64,000 nucleotides of DNA, taken from contig JAENRU010000468.1 of the NCBI GenBank assembly GCA_016647705.1, positions 1 through 64,000 of the forward strand. Reading direction: 5' to 3'. Position 1 is the stretch's first letter; every line of letters begins with the position of its first letter. Under the pieces are notes generated by a model that searched no databases, was not told where the DNA came from, and saw only the letters and a program-made list of their open reading frames with translations. The position numbers and the translations under genes are program-made. Positions 35,160 to 46,494 of the stretch are shown here, in pieces. The stretch comes from Eucommia ulmoides (lineage: Eukaryota > Streptophyta > Magnoliopsida > Garryales > Eucommiaceae).

Positions 35160-35707
35160 TTGTTTCTCTGTTTTCTCTCATTTTTTCCACTTCTTTTTTG
35201 TTTTTCACTCCCTTTTATGTTTCCACTCTCTTTTTTCTCATCTTTTTTTGAACTCTTGGTCTCACAAGTTTTTTTTAACTCATTCTCTCTTTTCAATTTC
35301 ATTTGATCCTCATACACTTGTTTTGGAGTCAACGGCACAAGAGTAATGGTTTTATTGTCTTTGACGAATGAGTGCCTATTCTTGAACCCGTCATGAATAA
35401 CCTTCCTATCAAATTGTCATGGCCTGCCCAACAATATGTGACCCGCATGCATTGGAACAACATCACAAAGTACTCCATCCTTGTACTTCCCAATTGAAAA
35501 GGAAACTAACACTTGTTTATTTACTCGAACCTCCCCACAATCATTCAACCACTGCAATTTATAAGGTCTAGGGTGTTTCAAGGTATGTAAATTCAGTTTC
35601 TCTACTAAAGTAGTGCTAGCCACATTAGTGCAACTTCCCCCATCAATGATCATACTACATACCTTGTTGTTAACGTGGCATCTAGTATGAAATATATTCT
35701 CCCTTTG
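35156..35707 (-). pseudogene. Aspartic protease region
   Basis: Continuing the gag frame, 'CSMIIDGGSCTNVAS' at about 35625-35665 is the retropepsin-like active site (DGG variant of the D-T/S-G triad), followed by 'VPMHAGHILLGRP', the flap-to-C-terminal region. A TGA at 35419-35417 replaces a Trp codon of the relative. The linker to RT is Lys/Glu-rich (about 35160-35330) and ends in a stop at 35158-35156, with a frame change between here and RT. Confidence 0.82.
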
Positions 35708-35710
35708 TTA

Positions 35711-36976
35711 TTTCATGTCATCCTCCACAACTTGGGCACTTAGAGCACGCCTTGCCACAAGTGACTCTCCCTCCACTGGGTACTCCACATCATCATCACA
35801 AGCATCTTCAAATTGTGGCATCTGGTCATCATCACTCTCACTTTCGGTTTCCACCTCTCCATCAACACGTGCAATCATGGTCCTCTTATTTGGGCATTGT
35901 GAGGCTATGTGACCTACTCCCAAACAACGAAAACATTTTATATCACAGTTACGAGTTTGGGTTTCGATTTTACCTTTGTTGGTCATGGGAACATCATCTC
36001 TCCTTTTTGGGGGTTCGGTTTTGGATTTTGAAACAGCCCCTTCGTCCTTCCTTCCTTTCGGCCTCCATGAATTAGAGGAGCTTGAATTTTGAAATGACCG
36101 AGTTCATTTCCTTTAAAGCTGTCGTTCCACTTTTATGGCCATGTGAACCATGTCCTTCTACTCCACGTAATATTGCAACTCCACCACGTTGGCAATGTCC
36201 CGATTCAACCCATTCAAGAACCTTGTCATGGTAGCTTCTCTATCCTCCTCGACATTAGCCTGGATCATAGCGACCTCTATCTCCTTGTAGTAATCATCCA
36301 CACTCCGATAGCCTTGCGTAAGGCTTTGTAATTTCTGATACAAGTCCCTATAGTAGTGACTAGGGACAAACCGCCTCCTCATGATGGCCTTCATTTCCGC
36401 CCACGTCACGATAGGCCTCTTATGGTTCTTTCTCATGTTTATCACAAGTTGATCCCACCATATTATAGCATAGTCAATAAACTCAATCACAGCGAGTTTT
36501 ACCTTTTTCTCCTCGGAGTAGTTGTGGCATTCAAAGATCAATTCCACCTTCTTCTCCCACTCCAAGTATGCTTCAGGATCGTTTTTCCCTTGGAATGAGG
36601 GCATCTTCACCTTGATACTTCCCAAGTTATTATCAATCCGCTCCCCATGTCTATTTCCTCTATTCCCATGTCCACTCACAAATCTGCCCAAGCTTGCATT
36701 AGAGGCCCGATCGTCTTCATCTAGGTCATCCCCATAATCATCTTCATACACGAACCGAGGTTGATTCCTCTCTCTTCGTTGCACATTAGGAGCTCTCGGT
36801 GGCTGCCCCTTTTGTGCACTAGACTCAACTTTGTCAAGCCGCTCATGCACTTCATCAAACCGCAAGTTCAACTGTTGAAACTTTTGCTCCAAGGCCTTGT
36901 AGAAAACTTTTGCGTCCATTATATCCATCCTTTCATGTGCTTCATCGGACGAGCCTTTGTTTGTTTCTCAAGACAT
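35711..36976 (-). pseudogene. gag of the minus-strand CRM-like element
   Basis: The likely original start is the ATG at 36976-36974, aligned with the start of the + strand copy; its third codon is now TGA (36970-36968). The frame is open from 36928 to a TAG at 36160-36158 and contains the capsid region ('[20 protein letters not shown]'). After two more stops near 36120 it resumes, with the CCHC zinc knuckle CFRCLGVGHIASQC at about 35895-35945, then an acidic linker up to a TAA at 35710-35708. It would encode the particle protein with nucleic-acid binding. Most stops sit where the + strand relative has CAA, TTG, GGA or CGA. Not translatable as a whole. Confidence 0.88.
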
Positions 36977-37670
36977 GTTTAGTAACCTGCAAAACAAAGT
37001 TAGCAAACCTCACAAACACTCCCTCACGTGTTTGCACTCAAACTATGTCACTCCACTCGTGTATCACTCAAATTCGGCTTTTACCCTCTTATAAGCTCAC
37101 AATCTCTTACCTTTTTCCACTCTTTAGTTCCCTCTTTTAGTTCTTTATTGAACTTAATCAATCTCAATCAGAAATTTCCTTGTAGCAATCCAAACTCAAC
37201 AATTTGATTCACTAAGAATGAGATTTTAGGAACGAAACAAAGGGAACAAAAAGAGCACAAAGAAAAGTTTATAGAGAAGAACAAGAAGAAATTATTCTCA
37301 ATTTTTGTTTGGGGAGGCTGCTGAATTTTCACAATTTTTTTTTTTTTTGTTTTTCTGTTTCTGCTGCTATTTTTTTTTTATTTTTTTTTCTGTTTTTTTT
37401 TTCTTTTTTCTTTTTTTTTTGAAAACCAGAAACTTTAAATTGAGATTTGAAGAAGCACAATATTTAAACGAAAAATATGATCAGAACAAAGATGCACCGC
37501 GTTTTTTTTCAAGATTGGACCAGATTTGAATTAGAATGAAAAGAAAAAAAAACAATAGATCTGATGATATAATTTGGTCAAGAAAAAAAATTATGAAGGA
37601 ATAAATTTTGAAGAATGAAAAAGAAAAAAGATAGATGAAACCTGATTTAGACCTTGCTCTGATTACCAAA
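36977..37670 (-). other. Leader of the minus-strand CRM-like element
   Basis: On the minus strand this lies between the PBS and gag. It has a purine-rich tract that appears as T-runs on the + strand at about 37330-37420, repeated 'cagatctg/gttcaga'-like words, and no reading frame with similarity to anything recognised. It corresponds in position and composition to the leader at 15023-15601. Confidence 0.7.
37656..37668 (-). other. Primer-binding site (iMet type, one extra base)
   Basis: Minus-strand TGGTAATCAGAGC begins 2 bp after the LTR end, identical to the site in the embedded + strand copy (15025-15037). It differs from the common plant TGGTATCAGAGC by an inserted A. Confidence 0.8.
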
Positions 37671-38480
37671 TGATGTGAACCTCACCAAGCATTAGTGAGA
37701 CCCGAAACCAATTTAGGGTTTCTTCGCGAAGATCGAAACTAAATCAGATTTTGAACGAGCTAAAAATATACAAATTGAAAGATAGATTACCTTGACCCAA
37801 CGTTTATGAACGAAACGCGAACCGATGGTATAATGATCTTGACCCAATGATTATAATGAATCACGAATTAAAGATATAAGTTTGAATGCCACAAGAAACT
37901 CTTGATAAGTTCAAGAAAAGTTCTCTGAATAATTAAAGAGAAAACTCTCACAATTTTTATTAATCAAAGTAATATGAAATTCGTAGGTCTACAAAGCCCC
38001 TTAAATAGGTGGCCAAGAGAATAAGAAAAGAAACCCTAATACACTTTGAAATTCGTGAGTCTACATGGAGGAAAAAGGAAACCCTAAAATCTAATTGCTA
38101 AATAAAGAATAAGGAAGCTTCCTAATTTGCCTTACATTCCTAGTTGGAAAAGGAAATGATTTACTTGGCAATCAAGCTTACAAATCAGCCTAAAATAATT
38201 AAAAGACTTAAAATAATAAAATAAATATGATAAGAATTTCGTGGTCCACAAGCCTTGGTCCATTTGAGTTCATGTCTAAACCCATTCACTTGCTTTGATG
38301 AGATGGATTAGGCCTTGATCGTCATTTGGGCCTAATTTGGGCTTTATTATTTTCGATTCAGTCGAAAGCTCTTGAATTAGCCCATTAAGCGCTTCTTTGA
38401 TCTTCTTGGATCTTGCCCTAGTAATGGGCCCAACCGAGACATGCAATGTGTCCTTTGATATTGCTTGTTGGTTCTCATCA
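37671..38480 (-). repeat. 5' LTR of the minus-strand CRM-like element
   Basis: 810 bp, same length as its partner. On the minus strand it starts TGATGAGAACC at 38480 and ends ...GGTTCACATCA at 37671, then the primer-binding site follows. An open frame of about 69 codons (38480 down to 38276) contains GPITRARSKKIKEALNG and is the undamaged copy of the pol C-terminal extension; as a 5' LTR copy it would not be translated as part of pol. Confidence 0.93.
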
Positions 38481-38485
38481 GAAAG

Positions 38486-40357
38486 TCGTTGGACGTTGTG
38501 AACCTTGGTGGGAAGCAACCTTGCCATTCATATTAGATGCGCTAAAATAACCCTTCATACAATCGAACAAACCCGATAAATCGAGCCTTTTTTAACCAGG
38601 GACGACGAGGAGTGGATGCCATCCAACCCACCATCCGAGTTGCAATTATCATTGAACTCAACATCAAGATTACACATGGGTGAAATAACCCTCCACACAC
38701 TCTGGTATACCTGATAACTCGTGTCTACCCAAGCAGGAGGTCGGCAAGGGTGGAGCCTATGTCTTACAAAAACTTGAGCCCTACTGTTGGATGAAAACAC
38801 CACCAATGGATACAATCACCGCACAAGGGCCACAAGCAGACTAGAATTTATACATAACTGCGATAGATTTTATACACTATATGGTATGGACTCAACTACT
38901 AGTGACCTCATTCAAAGATTTCATGTTATCAAAATGCACACAACAAACAAAAACAAGCAGATATGCAAGAAAAAAAAATTATTCATATGAGTAAGCTTTC
39001 TTATAAGTTCTCCCACAAATACATCTGTACAAGTCGTCCAATACATACAGAAAGTGCCCCTAAAGTAAATATGGATAGAAGAATGATCTTCCACACCCTG
39101 CATACTTCCTCAGAATAAATGGAAGATGGAGCAAAAGCCTTCACTTATACTTCTCATCAGATAGGATTAGGCATACAAGCACCAAACAACCTTCCTCCAC
39201 CTTTACAGTAGAAATAAATATTGGAAACTTCCCTTGTAAGAAAGGGAGAGACGACGGGGAAGCCTTCGCCTATACTTCTCCCGAAGCAAGATAGAAGGTG
39301 GCTCATCTAGGGTGAATCGGACCTGTCACTGCCCAACCCATGTTTGATGGGTAAACGGAAGTTTGGAGGCTCCTTCCAGGCTAAGGATGAACTAGTCCCA
39401 TGAAGTCTTACCTCCATAGCTCTAAGCACATAGATGATTTTTTCCCTCACTACTTACTCCTAAAGAAAGCCACCAAAGAGACAACCATATTTATGCCAAA
39501 AAATAGATAACATACCTCCTCTCTATTACCACATGGATTCATAGAGACGACCAACAGACACTGTAAAATCCCTCTGCAAGCACTATTTTCTCTAGCAGAA
39601 GAAGATTAAGACTCATCCATGAACGAACAACAGGATATCACGTTGGTAGAACCACGAGTCTCCACTGCATGAACGGGCCTTATCACTTTCGCTTCTATTG
39701 TTGCCCTCAACTCTGGAGCACTTCAAATAGTAGCCTGGAAGGTCTTGCCCCTTTGGCCTCCAAGCGCCCTAAAACCTCAAGATAACTGCAATACATGAAG
39801 ACAAAAAAAATTCCAAAAGGCATTGAAGTCGTCGTTCATCCATTATCAGCTACTAAACAAGAACCTTCATCTTTTAATCTAAGTCATTGTGGCCACCTCT
39901 GGAGCTTATGTAAAGGACCATCAAAGAAAAGAATGAGGAAGAAAGAAGAAGCATGGGATGAAGAAGAAAAGCAGTGAAGCTCCCCTTAAATAGGCACCCC
40001 ATACTAGAAGGCACGCTTCATTAATGACGATAAGGGTACACCTCATTAATGTCTGACGAATAAAAAGATCACAGAATCCCAAAATCTTGTATGTGGATAT
40101 GCTTCGTAAAGACTGCACCCAGATATGCCTTTAAAAGGTTGCTTTGGGATACACATTGATCGTCCCTACCTCGGGAGTAGCCAAAATTTGGAAAGTGAGC
40201 AAAAAGCAACAAACTAGGACAAAATCAAAGTAGGTTCTAGCCTAGATCTGCCTGGCTAGGAACTCCACCTAAGGAAATGAAGATGTTGAAGCGAGGCCAA
40301 ACATGATGGGAAATAGGCAGACAAAGAGATGGAACAAAACACAATTTCATTAAAAAT
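38486..40357. other. Retrotransposon-derived spacer, no gene
   Basis: This continues the Tat-type spacer on the far side of the CRM insertion, with further 'gataactcg ... caggaggtcggcaaggg' motifs to about 38760. After that I see no coding similarity; the open frames are short (60-67 codons). A TATA-less stretch near 39950-40140 with 'ccccttaaataggcacc' resembles an LTR promoter region but cannot be bounded. I call it spacer or decayed LTR of the host element. Confidence 0.45.
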
Positions 40358-41777
40358 TGTTTGTGTTGTGAGAAACACTTGTTGTGTCTCATTTTAAATT
40401 ACTCGCAAGCGCACAAATCAGTTGTAGCAAATATTAATGGTAGCAAGATCGATCCCACGAGGATTGCTATCAGATGAAAAATACTTAATCCGTCTAAGTT
40501 AATTTAATTATAATCTAGTTCAAAATGATTTTGTTTTGTTTTTCAAAATTAATTAAAATGATATTAAATAAACAATAAAAATAAATAGTAAAAAGAAATG
40601 AAATTAAAAAATAAAATAGGGTACCAGGTTAGGAATTGTAGGTTTTGTACTTTGGGCATTATGTCGTTTTCGTATTTTTTCCTTTAACTTAGATTTGTGT
40701 AAACAAGCATTCCCAATCTTAAATCATAACTACTCAGAAAGATTGGATTTATTATCCTCAAGCATGATATATTTTCCATTCTTACGCTACTTTAATCTAG
40801 GGTGAATCGAGACATAAACCATTAAGTTTACTAATCAATTCCCGTGAATACTATTGTATGACCGTTAGATTTGGACTTCAAGTACTAGATCCAATGAAGT
40901 AATTGAACTTAGAATCAAAATTTAGCATAACCTTTTGAAAGTAAATCCAATTATAATCCAATAACAAAACCGATTTCAAGAACATTATTCGTCGTCACAC
41001 AATTGTTCATACAAATCCGAAATTAAATTCAAAATAGAATATTACATAAACTCAAAAATACAATACCACAATCCTAACCTGGTTAGAGGAAGTTAGTCAC
41101 TCATCATTGTGTAAAGCGGTGTTTTCTTGGAAACAATCCACAAAAACACCATTTTACACTTTGTACCCCATAGAATCCAAGCTTCCTCTTCACCAAAATA
41201 AAAATAAAAGAAGAACAAAGAGAAATATTTACAAAATGGTGGAAATAGTCTAGAAAATGGTATGGAATTCATCTCCCTTGTCCTCAAACACCTTATGCTA
41301 TTTATAGAACTTCAAAATGGAGTTTGAGGGGTGCAAATTGGCCAAAATCATAAGAAAGATGGAGTGAAAATGACAACCAAACAGGATGGAAAAAGTTGGG
41401 GGTGCAATATGTTAAATTGGCAAAAGAATGGGGTAGAAAAGACAGGCCACTTGGCCAACCGAGTCGTGCCTCACACGGGGCTCACTCAAATATAGAAGCC
41501 ATCAGCCAAAGGCAAAATCCGTCAGCTTCAAGCACACTACGGCTTCAGGGAGCCAAATGATGCACGACTCCATGAGCGTAGAGTGCCTCTTTGAGCCGTT
41601 TCTTCGATTCTTCGTTCGGATTACTGTGGTTTGTTCATTTTTCATCCTTTTTCACCAAATTAACGCCATTTTGTTCCATTTCAAAAAACTTACAAAAACA
41701 AATAAAATAACTCAATTTGTAATAATATAATCTATTTAAACGATTAACAAACCTAAGTTTAGTGGTATAAAATCACA
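40358..41777 (-). mobile_element. Probable solo LTR, Athila/Tat-like
   Basis: On the minus strand the segment begins TGTGATTTTATACC (41777), has a TATA box CTATAAATAG (41298-41307), and towards its end reads 'cctcgtgggatcgatc', 'gcttgcgagtaat' and finishes ...CACAAACA near 40358. This layout is typical of Athila/Tat-type LTRs. There is no internal region or second LTR. The flanking 5-mers are AAAAT and AAAAA, at best an imperfect target-site duplication, so the exact ends are uncertain. Reading frames of 64 codons inside are not credible. Confidence 0.55.
41298..41307 (-). promoter_or_regulatory. TATA box of the solo LTR
   Basis: Minus-strand CTATAAATAG, a strong plant TATA match located within the LTR body as expected at the U3/R boundary. 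Activity cannot be judged. Confidence 0.5.
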
Positions 41778-41839
41778 AAAAAGTCAATGCGATCAGTTTG
41801 TACAAGCCAAGGGACGTACCCCACAATTTCGAATAAAAA

Positions 41840-44800
41840 AAAAAAGAAAAAAAAAAGATATAATTGAAGGTAGATGCCCTCCTCAAATCAGAGGTTCCCT
41901 CCTCGGGTAGACCCCTCATCTCTCTTTTTTCTGGCTGGTGTAGCAGTAGTATGCTCTTGAGCATCACCCTCACTATTGAGCTTGGCTTGAGCTACTCTTT
42001 CGGACCCAAACGACCACTGGAGCCATCACTTCAGTAATAGAATCCTCTTCACGGCATCAACAGCCTTAGGCTACGCAGCATCAGCTTCTTCTATTTCTCT
42101 CTCTACTTCCTTGAGAGCCTCAACGATAGCATTCTCGGCCTCTACAGCCCGACATCCTAATTCTCAGGTCAAAACCTCGCCACATCTCTTTCCCGTTATA
42201 GGACATTGAGCCGGGACATGATCCTCATCCATTCCTTGAGTAGAGCAAAATAACGAGCAGTGGTCTGTTACATAGTAAGAAGGAAATCAGTAAAGACCTA
42301 AAGTAATGATTAAAGTCATCACGACAAGGAGAGATAAGTATCATTTCCACAACACTCAACTGCAACAAGTTCAACGTAGGGTTACTGCCCAACTCCGCAG
42401 TCGCTGCCTCAATGTCCCTCGAAAGAATTGTGGTCTTGGACCATCTGGTCATGTCCTCCAGATTGAAGAAGACCCTAGCGCCCATGGAGATCTCCTCTAC
42501 CTAGGGGCTCATTCTTCCAGGTCTAACAAAGGCAACTGACCCTGGGATGACTCACCTATCTTTTCATTTCCTTCTCGAAAGTTGCTGGAAGGAACTCATT
42601 CACCATATTCGTTGTTGGATCATCATGAATCATGACGCTGACAACCGACTAAAGCCTCCTATTGGAAAAGTTAGGCCAGAGCAGGGCGATGTGGTAGGGG
42701 GCAATTTTGTGCACGCCTATGTACGCTCGCAAGTATACAAGGTCTAAAGTTTTAATATAGTAGATCTTTGAAGATCAGATATCATTCCCACAGAGAAAAG
42801 TGTGAATAATTGAATTGAATACTGCAATTGACGTAGTCTCGTGTTATCCGGACGACGGAAGATGTGAATTGAAATTAAACTAAGCTAAATTACAATTAGT
42901 GGGTTAATTCTAACTAAGTTGATTAATTAGGGATTGATTTCGTTCACTTAATACACATTTGATTTCGTTCGGTTAACAATAATGGAGTTTAGGTATCCGA
43001 CAATCTCGGTTCGTAAACTCCTCCGCCACCTCTTCCGAGTGTAAGACGAGGGAATACGTGACTTCAAGTCGACACGAGGTCCCTCTCGATGTCTTAACGA
43101 CTCTAGGCCGCGTAGGTCTTGACCCAACGTCATCGATTGCATACTAACTAATGCCCTCCCGGGTCGTTAGGTCGTAACGATGTGTTTACCCTAGTCTGAA
43201 TCCAGGGTTACCTCTCCCGAGTGTCAAACCCTAGATTCTCAAGTCCAATCCTAATACCGTTACAAGCATATAAAGATCGTCGTCCAATGATAAACACAAT
43301 CAGATTTAAAAGCAACAACAGTTAAAGAAACGTATATTAAATCAAACGAGTATTTACACAACTACACCTTCCCCTAACTAATCTCTAAATTACACTAACA
43401 TGTTCTTAGCCAATACAACATAAATCAAGAGGAGATCATCATTACCAACTATAAATATTAAATACAAAGATGAAAACAAGGGAAGAAAAGCCAAATCTCA
43501 AAGTGGAGTGGTCCACTTTCGCCAAAGAACGATCCTCCCGAGCTTCCTCTTCTCCGTTGATGAACTTCCTCTTTTGGCTCTTCAAGGATTGGCCAAGAAC
43601 ACTCTTTACAACTAATCTAATCTACTTCCTAAACTAATCTAATCTAACTAAGGTGGAAGAGAGCTCCTAAGAACAACCAAGCCCTCTCCCATGTCTATGG
43701 AGTGTCTACGGTGTATGGTCCCCTTTTGGTTTGGTGGAGAAAAGGGTTAAAAAGAGGGTTTTGGAAAATATCTTCAAAATATCTAAAAATAGATATTTCT
43801 GTGCAGAGTGTCACCGCCTAAGCGGTGGTTCACCGCTTAGGCGGTGGACTTAAGTCGGTTAAGTTCTGTCGGTTACTTCGCCTAAGCGATGGTTTTTACG
43901 CTTAGGCGGTGGCTACTAGCAAGATATTCTGTTGTTTTCTTGCCTAGGCGGTGGTTTTCTCGCCTAGGCGGTAGTTCAGCCTTTCAGCACTCTAACATTC
44001 TGCCTCTTTTACGCCTAAGCGGTGGAATTTCTGCTTAGGCGGTGGTCTTCATTCACCGAAACCCTGTTTTGCACATTTTGCTCACCGTTTCTCCACCGTT
44101 TTCACTTATTTCTCACCCTTTGACGTCCTTTCACCTGTTCTACACTAAAACACAATTAAATATAACTAAAATTCTTGAGAACTAACAAATTCGATTTAGA
44201 AATAGATAGGTTTTTCACGCCTATCACGATGCCTTTAGGGGAGCCGTAGATGGGAAGACCGCCATCGTTGCTTCCTGGGTAATAACCGGCAAGTCCACCG
44301 GTATGGAAGACAAAGTTGTAATGGCTTGAGCATCGTTGGAGACCTTTGGCTCAGGCTCAGGCTCAGCCTCTAGCAGCTCTGCATCAATACAACTATTACC
44401 CATTATTAAATAATAAGCAAAAGATAGTTCAGAAGAATTAAAAAAAATGGGGGCCTAACTTATTTCGCAAATGACACATTCAAAAAAGATAGTTCAGATC
44501 CCGACGAGGAATCAGACTTGGAATCCAAAGGACCAGCCAAACCAATGGGGGTAGTGAAGAAGATGACAAATGAATTGGCCTTGTGGGAAGCAAAATCTCT
44601 CTTAGTCTCAGGAAACTCCAACTAAAGAGTGACCGCAACCTCATTCCCCTTGCTGAGGAGAAAACAGGAATGATACACTGCGAAAGAAAAAAAGAAAAAA
44701 GAAAATGAGATATCCATTATGAAAAGAAAAGTAAGGGAGCTGACTTATGCAGAGATGACGACCACTTCCTTAAGACTTGATAAGCCCTATCCTCTCTTAC

Positions 44801-44880
44801 AAGTCGCTCCCAAGACCCTTTCACTAGGACCCACTCACTTTTCCACCCCAGATTATTCTCTGGGATCCCAACAATAAGTC
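41840..44880 (-). pseudogene. Possible antisense ORF remains of the Tat-type host element
   Basis: The stretches 41840-42686 and 44232-44880, which flank a solo LTR, have amino-acid-like composition on the minus strand: 'ENAIVEALKEVEREIEEADA' (about 42060-42140), 'NLEDMTRWSKTTILSRDIEA' (about 42400-42465) and 'SSIPVDLPVITQEATMAVFP' (about 44250-44315). They are frame-broken. Tat-lineage plant elements commonly carry an extra ORF, sometimes antisense and downstream of pol. The host pol here is + strand and lies upstream, so the arrangement fits. I cannot confirm homology and do not recognise a domain. The solo LTR 42692-44226 is not part of it. Confidence 0.35.
42692..44226 (-). mobile_element. 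Solo LTR with target-site duplication (Athila-like, palindrome-bearing)
   Basis: On the minus strand it runs TGATAGGCGTG (44226) to ...CCCCCTACCA (42692), 1535 bp, flanked by CGATG on both sides (42687-42691 and 44227-44231). It is a diverged relative of the LTRs at 56778-58222 and 61202-62628: the same 'ttttagttatatttaattg' start region, 'tgatgatctcctcttg' middle and 'gttacgacctaacgacccggg' part. Four pairs of degenerate CACCGCCTAGGCGGTG palindromes lie at about 43808-43850, 43878-43912, 43943-43978 and 44010-44045. A single LTR with intact duplication implies recombination between the two LTRs of a former full element. Confidence 0.82.
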
Positions 44881-44884
44881 GCTT

Positions 44885-45515
44885 TAGTCAGGGTAGTTAG
44901 GTTTTGATCTTTTTTCTATGAAAAAAATTACGGTTTGCTCTTTGTCCTAAGCAAAAAGGTTAGGTTATTCTTTTCCCTTGAAAAGAACTAGGCCTTGATT
45001 CTCCCTGCAATTGAATTAATTTTAGTGAATTGTAAAGATTCCATCCTTACCTAGAAAAAGAATACTTGAGAGTGTGGTAAGGTTTTGATTCTTCCTGTAA
45101 TAGAATTAGGTTAGTCTTTAACCTGGTAAAAAGATAAGGTTCTTCCTTGCCTTGGGAAAATAAAATTTTTAAAGGTTGATTATGAGCCTGGTAAAAGAAT
45201 CGTTGTAAGGGTTTGGTTCCTACCTGGTAAAAGAATCAGGGGTTTAGAGGTTGCGAATTTTCGTGGAGTCAGGGGACTGGATTAAGCAAGGCTAGCTTGT
45301 TGAATCAGGATATATCTTGGTGTGCTGCATTCTTTATTTTTATATATTGTGTTTGGGTGTGCACCTAGAATTAAACACTTATCCATTGCATAACAAAGAT
45401 AATAATTAATTTAGAAAAATTGATTATTTGATAATTAAGTGTTAAAGATTTATTTGTTTAAATTTTTGTAACTATCCAATTCACCCCCCTTCTTGGGTAG
45501 CTCATTGGGCCAATA
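44885..45515 (+). repeat. Truncated 5' LTR of the copia derivative
   Basis: It matches the last ~640 bp of the 3' LTR (from about 55496): 'gtcagggtagttag', the repeated 'tagcctggtaaaaagataagg' words, 'gtgtttgggtgtgcacctagaattaaac' region and 'gggtagctcattgggccaata' at the end, against '...gggctaaca' in the 3' copy. The upstream ~1.7 kb is missing and the sequence joins unrelated DNA at about 44882-44885. Confidence 0.85.
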
Positions 45516-45517
45516 AT

Positions 45518-45529
45518 TGGCATCAGAGC
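45518..45529 (+). other. Primer-binding site of the copia derivative
   Basis: TGGCATCAGAGC, two bases after the LTR end, differs at one position from the iMet-complementary TGGTATCAGAGC. Confidence 0.75.
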
Positions 45530-45589
45530 AGGTTTTAGTTCAATAGGTTGAAAATCGTATCTAAACACGATCACATGTAGTGCACTACT

Positions 45590-46410
45590 CATGATATCGT
45601 ATGTACTATTATTGAGTCTCCCACTTCCTCTAATTGTCAGGGTCCCGTTAGTGAGAATGATAAACTAGGTGATAAAAAGGCTGCAGATAAGGCTATTGAG
45701 ACACTGATTGCCCTTATTTATATTTTTGGAAAAGAGAATTTGAAACTCAGGCAAAAGATTGCAATTCTTGAAAAGAAAAAGTTTAATACTACTAAGTCTC
45801 TTAAAAAGAACAATTTGGACAAATATTTTGAAACTGTTGAATTTACAAATGCTTAATCTGAAATTGGTAAGTTTCTTGAAAAAATCGATTCTCTTGAAGA
45901 AGAGAGCGAAGTTTTGAAAACTAATGCTTATGATTTTCAACAAAATGATTTTAAAAAGAAAAATATTAAATGAGTCCTTGAGCATTGAGTTGGAAAATGC
46001 AAGGTGTGAACTTGATAGAGCTCGTGTGAAAATTTATTCTGTTGAAAATGATGGCCCAAATTCTTAAGAATGATCTTAAAATTATGCATAAGAATAATTT
46101 TGGTCTACAGCTGAACAATAGCTCATTGGAGAGATCAATTGAAAAGACTCAAAAGGAGCTTAACGAAGCAGTGGATAAATTCAAGGATATTGAGAGAACT
46201 AAACTTATTGAAAAACCAATAGTTGCAAAAGCAACTCCTCAATATCACCAACAATATCGTGCTCCTGTACGGAATACTAATTTTTTTAAGAAAGGTACTA
46301 ACAATACTAAATGTTTTTATTGTGGGAATTATGGTCATTTTGAGAAAAATTGTTATTTATTGCATGGTTACCCTGTCGGATCCAGAAATAACTGGATACC
46401 AAGAAGATAA
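45590..46410 (+). pseudogene. Copia-type gag, C-terminal half with zinc knuckle
   Basis: The first part (about 45655-45975) translates to a Lys/Glu-rich coiled-coil-like stretch with two stops (TAA about 45856, TGA about 45971). After a frame change the segment 46042-46410 is open for 122 codons. It holds a heptad-like helix ('LNNSSLERSIEKTQKELNEA') and a CCHC knuckle CFYCGNYGHFEKNC (about 46312-46353), ending in a basic tail 'RNNWIPRR'. This is the nucleocapsid end of a SIRE-type gag; the capsid region and everything enzymatic are missing. An RNA-packaging role is the family expectation. Confidence 0.75.
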
Positions 46411-46433
46411 AATTTTTATGCAAGTACAAATGT

Positions 46434-46494
46434 GAGATTCGATCAATCTAGAGGATACAAATGTGAGATTCGATCAATCTAGAGGATACAAAGG
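46434..46494 (+). repeat. 31-bp tandem duplication
   Basis: 'acaaatgtgagattcgatc...ctagaggat' occurs twice head to tail, separated by nothing. It lies just after the gag stop and looks like a replication-slippage duplication. Confidence 0.85.

Larger units (their letters stand above)
31598..38480 (-). mobile_element. Full-length but inactive CRM-like Ty3/gypsy retrotransposon
   Basis: The element is 6883 bp, bounded by two 810-bp LTRs that read TGATGAGAAC...(T/G)CATCA on the minus strand and flanked by a perfect target-site duplication GAAAG (31593-31597 and 38481-38485). Order on the minus strand: LTR, PBS, A-rich leader, gag, protease, RT, RNase H, integrase, polypurine tract, LTR, the gypsy order. 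The pol frame runs past the polypurine tract into the 3' LTR, which I associate with CRM-clade chromoviruses. By eye the LTRs differ at roughly 25-30 of 810 positions (~3%), so the insertion is not recent. At least eight stops or frameshifts disable it. It is inserted into a Tat-type spacer. Confidence 0.92.

Noticed and set aside
32392-36982. Plus-strand frames of 60-107 codons opposite the CRM-like gag-pol
   Set aside because: They are shadows of the minus-strand coding sequence; the minus frames carry all family motifs.
37305-37529. Phe-rich frame resembling a membrane protein
   Set aside because: It is the T-rich complement of the A-rich leader of the minus-strand retrotransposon.
41093-43142. 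Short minus-strand frames at 41093-41287, 41773-41973 and 42948-43142
   Set aside because: They fall within LTRs or low-complexity sequence and have no recognisable features.
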